Positions 1 to 5,003 of a DNA stretch of 6,540 nt are shown here, one piece after another. A model generated the notes under the pieces. It had not been told where the DNA came from and did not search any database. It saw nothing but the letters and a program-made list of their open reading frames with translations. The stretch's first letter is position 1, and every line of letters starts with the position of its first letter. Position numbers and translations under genes: made by a program. Origin of the DNA: a bacterium (GTDB lineage: Bacteria > Desulfobacterota > DSWW01); NCBI GenBank assembly GCA_030609865.1, contig JAUWSZ010000152.1:1-6540 (forward strand), given 5' to 3'.

Positions 1-96
1 ACGGTGGACTGCTTCTGGGACGGGGAACGCATGGATTTGCACATGGCCGTCGACGCTCTGATAACCTATGACGACGATCCGGTAGATGAGGAATGA
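1..96 (+). CDS. C-terminal end of an unidentified protein (partial)
   Basis: This is the open frame entering from the left edge: 31 codons ending at TGA 94-96. The other two plus-strand frames hit stops within the first 70 bases. Codon composition supports coding: about 70% of third positions are G or C, and G is strongly favoured at first positions. The tail is acidic, ending YDDDPVDEE. I do not recognise a family from so short a fragment and assign no function. It runs in the same direction as the histidine kinase downstream, but a 554-bp gap makes a shared operon unlikely. One minus-strand frame is also open here, but it has no convincing start or ribosome site. Confidence 0.5.
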   Translation, partial: TVDCFWDGERMDLHMAVDALITYDDDPVDEE

Positions 97-272
97 TTCA
101 AGCGAGATGCTCAAACGTTGTGGATGTTCCCGGATGACGAAAATTTAGGATAATACCAAAAAGGAAGAGCCTATCACTCCTTCATCTCTCTTCATATTTC
201 ACCTGAATTATCTACTCCTCCCGTCCGTTTTTCTCCATTTACACTAGTTGGTCATTCAGTTGAAAACAGGGA

Positions 273-297
273 AGTTCAATAGTTCAATGTGACATTG
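273..297. repeat. Tandem 8-bp repeat running into a 13-bp palindrome
   Basis: AGTTCAAT occurs twice head to tail (273-280 and 281-288). The second copy runs into the palindrome CAATGT-G-ACATTG (285-297). A small dyad, TTCA-GT-TGAA, lies just upstream at 255-264. The cluster sits in a gene-free AT-rich stretch and could be a protein-binding site. No regulator can be named, and chance is not excluded. Confidence 0.4.
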
Positions 298-595
298 TGG
301 GTTTTCGCTGGTGGTCTGCCCTGGAATCCACAGCATCTTCCGTGCTTTTTTTCTGGACTCACAATTTCGTTGTCAGGATTCTGTTCTCATCCGAGACCAA
401 ATTCCCATTTCTTCTACACGAACGACACGGGGTTCTTCGAAAGGATGTACGACCTCTGGATCATCGACACCCTCCCGGAAGAGATTCCCCCCAACACGGC
501 CCTTCTTTGAATAGACCTTCTCAGGGAGTTGATCGCCTTCAGTCAAACGGGCTCGGTAGTTTTATAACAGATCGCTGTGTCCTGTCACATTCTTG

Positions 596-625
596 TTGAC
601 ATCCTTCCCTTCGTTACCTTACGTT
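596..625 (+). promoter_or_regulatory. Weak sigma-70-like promoter candidate for the histidine kinase
   Basis: A perfect -35 consensus, TTGACA, lies at 596-601. The best -10 at acceptable spacing (18 bp) is TACGTT at 620-625, which matches TATAAT at only three positions. This would place the transcript start about 20 bases before the ATG at 651. The position is right but the -10 is poor, so this is a candidate only. Confidence 0.25.
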
Positions 626-650
626 TGAAACATATCTTAACAGGTGAGGC

Positions 651-2213
651 ATGCAAGGCGTGGAAAGGAAAGACTCGAAGGGGAAAGCTGCCGGTGAAAT
701 GGCACAAATACGCCGACGGCTTGCGGACTTGGAAAGATGGGAAGCCGAGCGCAAGCGTGCGGAGGAAGACCTGCAGGCAAGCGAGGAGCGTTACCGTAAC
801 GTGTATGACACGGCCCCACTTGCCTTTGTGATATGGGATTGCGACTGTCGCGTTACAGGCTGGAACAGCCGCGCCAGGAAGATGTTCGGCTGGTCACGAA
901 AGGAAATCCTGGGAAGAAACTTCTTTGAGTTCCTTATCCCCGAGAATGCACGTCCTCGCGTCGAGGATGTTGTCGACACCCTGCTCCGTGGAGAGATAGA
1001 ACCCGACGTTGTCAATGAGAACCTCACGAAGAGTGGAGAGACGATTCTTTGTCGGTGGAACAACTCGATCCTCCGCGACAGGGACGGTCAAATACTGGGC
1101 GCCATGTCACTTGCCCTCGATATCACCGAGCAAGTACGTGCGGAAGAGGCCTTACGGGAGAGTGAGAGGAAGCACAGTACACTGGTCGAGAATTCCCTAA
1201 CCGGCATCTATATCGACCAAGATGAGAGAATCGTATTCGCCAACCAGATGCTGGCCGATACGTACGGGTACCCAAGGGAGGAGTTGATCGGTATCGAGAG
1301 TTGGCGGCTCGTTCATCCTGAGGACAGGCCTATGACGGAAAGAATCAGGGAAAAGAGGCTACAGGGGAAGAAAGCACCTTCGGAATACGAAGTGAGGGGA
1401 TTGAAAAAAGATGGATCCGTCATCTGGGTCAAGAGGAGAAACACGAAAATCGAGTATGCGGGACACACAGCCATACTGGGCAATGTCGTGGATGTTACGG
1501 AGCGCAAGCGCACGGAGGAAAGACGCCAACGAATGAACAGGGAACTCAGGAACTTCGTCTCGGTTGTCTCCCACGATCTGAAGAGCCCCATCATGACCAT
1601 CCAGGGGTTTGCCTCTCGACTCCGCAAGAACCTTCAACCAGAGCCGGAAGGGAGGGTTGGGAGATACCTTGAGCAGATCATGGCCAGTGCGCAGAGGATG
1701 GAGCTGCTGGTCACCGATCTGTTGGCTCTATCGAAGAGTGGCCGGATCGTCTCAACCCTTAGGGAGGTTCACTCCCTGGAGATAGTGAGAGGCGTGATCC
1801 TTGGCCTCCAGGACAGGTTGGAGGAAAATGGGATCGAACTCGTTGTGGCAGGTCAGCTTCCCACCGTCCGCTGTGATCTAGAAAGGATCTGTCAAGTCTT
1901 CGAGAACTTGCTCCTCAATTCCATCCGGTCTCTGGGGACGAGCAGGAATCCGAGCATTGAGATCGGATGGAAAGAGGGGAATCCGTTACACACGTTCTTC
2001 CTAAAGGACAACGGCGTCGGGATCGATGCCAAACATCACCGAGAAATCTTCGAGATGTTCTATCGGGTAAAGGGAACAGAAGACAAGGAAGGATCAGGCC
2101 TGGGGCTTGCGATCGTGGAGAGGATTGTGAAGGCCCATGGTGGAGAGGTCTGGGTGGAGTCTGAAAGGGGCAAGGGGGCAACCTTCTGTTTCTCCCTGCC
2201 GAGAGCATCATGA
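651..2213 (+). CDS. Soluble PAS-PAS sensor histidine kinase
   Basis: Two-component sensor kinase that would autophosphorylate on histidine and pass the phosphate to a response regulator. Domain order in 520 aa: charged coiled coil (about 15-48); PAS 1 (about 45-160); short helical linker ending in a repeated ALRESERK-type joint; PAS 2 (about 172-285, with the HPEDR motif at 222-226); HisKA with H-box SHDLKSP, phospho-acceptor His308; and HATPase_c with N-box NLLLNS (Asn423), G1 DNGVGI (453-458), F-box IFEMF (466-470) and G2 GSGLGL (481-486). All catalytic boxes look intact. No signal peptide, transmembrane segment or HAMP domain is visible, so it should sense a cytoplasmic cue. PAS 1 carries an unusual Cys-Asp-Cys (64-66); a role as redox or metal ligand is only a guess. 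The start at 651 has AGGTGAGG close upstream (642-649); a second in-frame ATG at 699 has a poorer site. No cognate regulator is in the window. Confidence 0.95.
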   Translation: MQGVERKDSKGKAAGEMAQIRRRLADLERWEAERKRAEEDLQASEERYRNVYDTAPLAFVIWDCDCRVTGWNSRARKMFGWSRKEILGRNFFEFLIPENARPRVEDVVDTLLRGEIEPDVVNENLTKSGETILCRWNNSILRDRDGQILGAMSLALDITEQVRAEEALRESERKHSTLVENSLTGIYIDQDERIVFANQMLADTYGYPREELIGIESWRLVHPEDRPMTERIREKRLQGKKAPSEYEVRGLKKDGSVIWVKRRNTKIEYAGHTAILGNVVDVTERKRTEERRQRMNRELRNFVSVVSHDLKSPIMTIQGFASRLRKNLQPEPEGRVGRYLEQIMASAQRMELLVTDLLALSKSGRIVSTLREVHSLEIVRGVILGLQDRLEENGIELVVAGQLPTVRCDLERICQVFENLLLNSIRSLGTSRNPSIEIGWKEGNPLHTFFLKDNGVGIDAKHHREIFEMFYRVKGTEDKEGSGLGLAIVERIVKAHGGEVWVESERGKGATFCFSLPRAS

Positions 2214-2325
2214 AAGCCAAATATTTCTCTCAGACATTTTGCCTCTACATACAGATACGGCCGATGGCTTGATAATCCTCTGGTGTTTTTGGGGAGTTCC
2301 CAGGTTGTCTCCGTGACGAGTCTGC

Positions 2326-2340
2326 GTAATCTAAGATTAC
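2326..2340. repeat. 15-bp perfect palindrome between convergent genes
   Basis: GTAATCT-A-AGATTAC is a perfect dyad with a single central base. It lies 11 bases beyond the stop of the NTF2-like gene and 112 bases beyond the stop of the histidine kinase. The one-base centre and the lack of a T-run on either side argue against a normal intrinsic terminator. It could be a protein-binding site or a transcript-end hairpin with a loop opened from the stem. Confidence 0.45.
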
Positions 2341-2351
2341 CTACCGCCTTC

Positions 2352-2732
2352 TCATTCGTGACGATAGGCCTTGTTGATGATCCTCCAGGTGCCGTCCACC
2401 TTCATCAGAGTCAGGTAGTCGGTAAATCGCAATCCCATGTAGAGGTCTTCCACCTTCACGAAGGCTTCTTCCGCAACCTGATCCACCATGACGATTCTCA
2501 TGTCATAGGCCTCCCCCGACTCTGACGGCGGCGGCGTACCTCCCACGATACCCAAGAAATCGTCCAGGCTCATGACGGAAAAGGGGCCCTGAAAATGACC
2601 GATCACCTGGGCGCAGGGGTGGAAGGCCTTTTTCAACCTTTCCACATCCGAGTGGTACAACCCGTCAAAATAGAGTTGGACGACTTCCTCGATTCCCGAC
2701 CAGTCCGCCTGCATTCCAGCCTTCTGAGACAT
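2352..2732 (-). CDS. NTF2-like protein of the putative lumazine-binding type
   Basis: Small cytoplasmic protein of 126 aa that fits the NTF2-like cone fold, most like the putative lumazine-binding family (Lumazine_bd_2). Family features: N-terminal helix with VVQLYFDGLYHSDVERLKKAF (split here by position: 18-28 and 29-37), HPCAQVIGHF (38-47), the middle strand AFVKVEDLYMG (90-100), and the C-terminal pair FTDYLTLMKVDGTWRI (103-118) followed by NKAY. Members often bind small ligands or act as subunits of regulated assemblies; most have no assigned reaction, and none can be assigned here. The start is taken at ATG 2732, not the GTG one codon upstream, because AAGGAGG sits 7 bases before that ATG. 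It is the last gene of a three-gene operon, 30 bp after the beta-helix gene. Its own strong ribosome site suggests high or independent translation. Confidence 0.85.
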   Translation of the reverse strand: MSQKAGMQADWSGIEEVVQLYFDGLYHSDVERLKKAFHPCAQVIGHFQGPFSVMSLDDFLGIVGGTPPPSESGEAYDMRIVMVDQVAEEAFVKVEDLYMGLRFTDYLTLMKVDGTWRIINKAYRHE

Positions 2733-2737
2733 CACTG

Positions 2738-2746
2738 CACCTCCTT
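2738..2746 (-). promoter_or_regulatory. Strong ribosome binding site deciding the NTF2-like start
   Basis: Read on the minus strand, this is AAGGAGGTG, a near-perfect Shine-Dalgarno sequence. GGAGG lies 7 bases before ATG 2732 but only 4 before GTG 2735, so ATG is the better start. It is the strongest ribosome site of the minus-strand operon. Confidence 0.75.
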
Positions 2747-2762
2747 ACCTACTCCTGCTTCT

Positions 2763-4184
2763 CTATGGTTGGATGAGAATGGACGGGTACAACCCTGCCA
2801 ATTCTCCTTCCGGATAGGGCTGAATCGTGTTGAACGAGATGTTTTGATTCTTCTGGGCATGTCCCTCGTGCCTCTTCCCGTCGTAAAAGGCGCCGTTTGC
2901 CTCCAGGATGTGATGGATTCGGCTTCGGAACGCGGAAACGAATTTCGCCCCGGCTCCCTCGAAATACATGTTCCCCTTGGTCAGCTTGTCTTTGATCTTG
3001 GACAAATCCTTGAGGGACACGCTGTTGGCTTCGAGTTCCGCCTGGTCGGTAACCAGACCCCATACCAGATGGCCTGCCGGAATCTTAAGAGGCTTTTTCG
3101 TGTCAATGATCGTATGGGGCATGATGATGCTCTCCTTGCCGATGGAGAGCCGGCCCTTCGGGCTCCCCCGAAGGAAGCTGTTGAACCCGACGAACACGTC
3201 CTTCTCCAGGTCGGATTCAATGATCTTTGCACCATGCGCGGTGACGTTGTTGCCCTTCAGGCGAGCGTTCACGATATGGCAACGCTCTTGAGCGTTAGCA
3301 CCCTTACCCAACCACGCATTTTCGAGGTAGGCCCGCTGCGCCACCAGAACATTCTCGCCAATACGGGTCTTGCCATCGACCACGGCGAAACGATCCAAGG
3401 ATGCGGTCTTCGGGATCGTAACGAGTGGTTCTGCATCGACCACATTGAATACCTTCTGAAAAGCCTCCTTTTGACCTTCCGCAAAATCCATGAGGATCCC
3501 CTGGGGATTCTTCCCGCGAACACAGCGCAAGTAACGGCTCAGTTCGTTCAGGGGATACCGGTAAAGAAAATTGAACGCGCCGGGGCTCCGGATCCAAACG
3601 GTTCCGGGATCCGTCTTCAGGTGGCCGATTACGCCCGCCTGGATGTAGGAATACTCACCGATGACGCAATCGGTCATCGTGGTCAGGTCGACGGTCGAAA
3701 AGGCACCCAGAAAGCTGCCGTTCGTGGGGGAGCCGTGAATGTTCGCATACTGGGCCGACACCGTATTCGTGATACAGAAGCGTTCCAGGGTCTCCGGATC
3801 GTGAGAAAAATTGTGAACCAGGGTTTTGATGAGGTAGCTGTCTTCGATTTCAATGCCTTCATCCTCCAAGAGCCGGATTTCCACATCCTGAAACTTGAAC
3901 CGGTCACCCTTCTTCTTCAGTTCGTCGCCCCGCACATCGCTCTTGTAGAGAATGGAGTGGTTGGTCCTGCACTTCCCGAGGAAATAACTGCCGGCCAGGT
4001 TGGAATGTCGAAATTCAAAATTCAACGGATGATGCGGCGTGATCCCGTAGAAGGCGTGGAACCTGACCATCTGACTCAAGGGGATCAGGTCCTTTATGAA
4101 AGGCCCAACGTCGTAGTCGAATCCCCTCAGGTTGATGTTGACCCCCTGAACAATCCGGTCTAACAGGTCTTTCAGCGCTTTCAT
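2763..4184 (-). CDS. Left-handed beta-helix (hexapeptide-repeat) transferase-like protein
   Basis: A 473-aa protein of the left-handed beta-helix superfamily, which includes acyltransferases and sugar-nucleotide acetyltransferases. Two helix-like blocks are visible. Block 1 (about 55-190) has SYFLGKCRTNHSILY, a long charged loop (about 83-112), then FCITNTVSAQYANIHGSPTNGS. Block 2 (about 255-375) has repeating aliphatic-x-x-x-x steps such as TRIGENVLVAQRAYLENAWL, then GNNVTAHGAKI and GKESIIMPHTII. A helical insert (about 205-250) separates them, and a helical tail (about 380-440) may form trimer contacts. His124, His128, His150, His317 and His357 lie in or near coils and are candidate catalytic residues by analogy with LpxA-type enzymes; this is inference. 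No nucleotidyltransferase domain is fused. The protein is longer than typical hexapeptide acyltransferases. Its ATG overlaps the CBS gene stop as ATGA, indicating translational coupling. The substrate is unknown. Confidence 0.8.
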   Translation of the reverse strand: MKALKDLLDRIVQGVNINLRGFDYDVGPFIKDLIPLSQMVRFHAFYGITPHHPLNFEFRHSNLAGSYFLGKCRTNHSILYKSDVRGDELKKKGDRFKFQDVEIRLLEDEGIEIEDSYLIKTLVHNFSHDPETLERFCITNTVSAQYANIHGSPTNGSFLGAFSTVDLTTMTDCVIGEYSYIQAGVIGHLKTDPGTVWIRSPGAFNFLYRYPLNELSRYLRCVRGKNPQGILMDFAEGQKEAFQKVFNVVDAEPLVTIPKTASLDRFAVVDGKTRIGENVLVAQRAYLENAWLGKGANAQERCHIVNARLKGNNVTAHGAKIIESDLEKDVFVGFNSFLRGSPKGRLSIGKESIIMPHTIIDTKKPLKIPAGHLVWGLVTDQAELEANSVSLKDLSKIKDKLTKGNMYFEGAGAKFVSAFRSRIHHILEANGAFYDGKRHEGHAQKNQNISFNTIQPYPEGELAGLYPSILIQP

Positions 4185-4756
4185 CTCGAATCCTCACCCC
4201 GAGTGCCCATACACTCTTTCATGTCACGCAATACGGCGCCAAACACATCCGTCAATCGCAGAATCCCGACAATCTCCCTTGCCTTCGTAACGAGCAACGA
4301 CAAATGGTTGCCAAGGACCAGCTGATGAACGGCAATATCCAGCGATGCATCCTGTTCAACATACTCCCCTTCGGTGGGGGCTTGCATGAAATCCTCAACT
4401 TTCAGCCTGGCCGTCCGGACATAGAGGTCCTTCAAGGGAACGCCTTGAAGACGCCTCTCTTTCCGCAAACCCTGCACAAGTTTTTGGCTGAACCCGAATT
4501 GGCTAAGCTCGTCGATACCTTCTACGTCTTCATCTTTTGGTTCAAGGGCGCGAAGCACACCCAATTGGGAGAGTTTGCCGATTACCCGTCCATTCTTATC
4601 CAATATCAATATGGCGCGGTGGTGGTACTTCTTGTGATCAAATTCGTCTTGGGCTTTTTCCAACGCCAAAATGGCTTCAAACAGGGTAGACCCTTCCGGA
4701 ACCGTTGCATATTCCGAAATGGGCACCATCAGTTCCTTTACGGTGTAAGTCCTCAC
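4181..4756 (-). CDS. CBS-domain-pair protein
   Basis: Stand-alone CBS pair (Bateman module) of 191 aa. CBS 1 spans about 5-70 (VKELMVPISEYATVPEGSTL, then HHRAILILDKNGRVIGKLS). CBS 2 spans about 118-178 (VEDFMQAPTEGEYVEQDASL, then LSLLVTKAREIVGILRLTDVF). Such modules usually bind adenine nucleotides such as AMP, ATP or S-adenosylmethionine and regulate a partner. A charged linker (about 72-112) joins the two. There is no enzyme or transport domain, so the partner is probably in trans; the overlapping beta-helix gene is the obvious candidate. I start at GTG 4756. The frame stays open to a TTG at 4876, but those extra 40 residues are Arg/Gly-rich, resemble no CBS protein, would start inside a promoter-like sequence and cover a strong hairpin. 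AGAGGG lies a few bases upstream of the GTG. Confidence 0.85.
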   Translation of the reverse strand: MRTYTVKELMVPISEYATVPEGSTLFEAILALEKAQDEFDHKKYHHRAILILDKNGRVIGKLSQLGVLRALEPKDEDVEGIDELSQFGFSQKLVQGLRKERRLQGVPLKDLYVRTARLKVEDFMQAPTEGEYVEQDASLDIAVHQLVLGNHLSLLVTKAREIVGILRLTDVFGAVLRDMKECMGTRGEDSR

Positions 4757-4792
4757 GCCTGCCCTCTGGTACAATGGGTTAATGGGTCTGCC

Positions 4793-4812
4793 CCTTCGGC
4801 GCGGGCCGAAGG
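4793..4812 (-). repeat. GC-rich perfect hairpin in the CBS operon leader
   Basis: CCTTCGGC and GCCGAAGG form a perfect 8-bp stem around a 4-base loop (GCGG on the plus strand). It lies 36 bases upstream of GTG 4756. No T-run follows on either strand, so it is not a standard intrinsic terminator. It could stabilise the leader, act in attenuation, or be a REP-like dispersed palindrome; it is flanked by GGGTCTGCCC. Confidence 0.55.
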
Positions 4813-4856
4813 TACCTGCCCCCCGTCTGCCGTCCCTTGCCTCGTGAGCACCATCT

Positions 4857-4886
4857 ATTCTTAGCCGGAAACACAAAGATACTCAA
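4857..4886 (-). promoter_or_regulatory. Promoter candidate for the CBS/beta-helix/NTF2-like operon
   Basis: On the minus strand, TTGAGT (4886-4881; 4 of 6 to TTGACA) is followed after 18 bases by AAGAAT (4862-4857; 4 of 6 to TATAAT). Transcription would start near 4850, giving a leader of roughly 95 bases that contains the hairpin. The half-site AACACAAA of an inverted repeat lies inside its spacer, which would suit repression. Confidence 0.35.
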
Positions 4887-4969
4887 GTGTTGGGTCAGTC
4901 GGGATCATTTGTGTTGTGTACTACCTATGTTATCTGCTATTGATATTGCAAAAAACACAGAGACTGACC
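4870..4969. promoter_or_regulatory. Interlaced inverted and direct repeats in a divergent control region
   Basis: Three relations are visible. AACACAAA (4870-4877) and TTTGTGTT (4908-4915) are perfect inverted copies. GGTCAGTC (4893-4900) and GACTGACC (4962-4969) are perfect inverted copies. AAACACAAAGA (4869-4879) and AAACACAGAGA (4953-4963) match at 10 of 11 as a direct repeat. The cluster lies upstream of both the acyl-CoA dehydrogenase and the CBS operon, so it may coordinate both. No regulator gene is present to name a family. Confidence 0.4.
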
Positions 4970-4986
4970 ACGGATATCATGAGAAC

Positions 4987-4994
4987 AAAGGAGG
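4987..4994 (+). promoter_or_regulatory. Ribosome binding site of the acyl-CoA dehydrogenase
   Basis: AAAGGAGG, with 9 bases to ATG 5004. It fixes the start at 5004; the ATG at 4979 is in another frame. Confidence 0.75.
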
Positions 4995-5003
4995 ACCGAA
5001 CCG

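Larger units (their letters stand above)
97..650. other. 554-bp intergenic region without a supportable gene
   Basis: Several overlapping short open frames lie between 289 and 599, but none has a good ribosome site, a recognisable domain or a consistent frame. The left part (about 140-290) is AT-richer than the flanking genes. Visible structure: a tandem repeat plus palindrome at 273-297, and a pair of 9-bp inverted copies, AATGTGACA at 286-294 and TGTCACATT at 583-591. There is also a weak minus-strand hairpin at about 163-187 followed by a T-run on that strand. Positions 448-564 look like a possible decayed coding stretch in frame 1. The right end should hold the promoter of the histidine kinase. 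Confidence 0.6.

Noticed and set aside
151..187. Minus-strand intrinsic terminator (stem GAAGGAG/CTCTTCC followed by TTTTT)
   Set aside because: The stem has a mismatch and a G-U pair, and no intact minus-strand gene lies upstream of it to terminate.
289..599. Overlapping short plus-strand open frames of 67-100 codons
   Set aside because: They overlap each other in different frames, lack ribosome sites and show no domain. The only part worth noting is the possible remnant at 448-567.
2214..2270. Kinase terminator formed by AAGCCA and TGGCTT
   Set aside because: The arms are only 6 bp and are separated by a 45-base loop, with no T-run directly after; pairing is unlikely to be functional.
2595..4163. 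A 522-codon plus-strand open frame covering the beta-helix gene and part of the NTF2-like gene
   Set aside because: It shows no recognisable domain and has no convincing ribosome site. The minus strand carries a clear beta-helix protein with translational coupling, plus a clear NTF2-like protein, over the same bases. The length is best explained as a codon-bias shadow.
4304..4864. A 186-codon plus-strand open frame opposite the CBS gene
   Set aside because: It is the antisense shadow of a clear CBS pair and has no ribosome site or recognisable domain.
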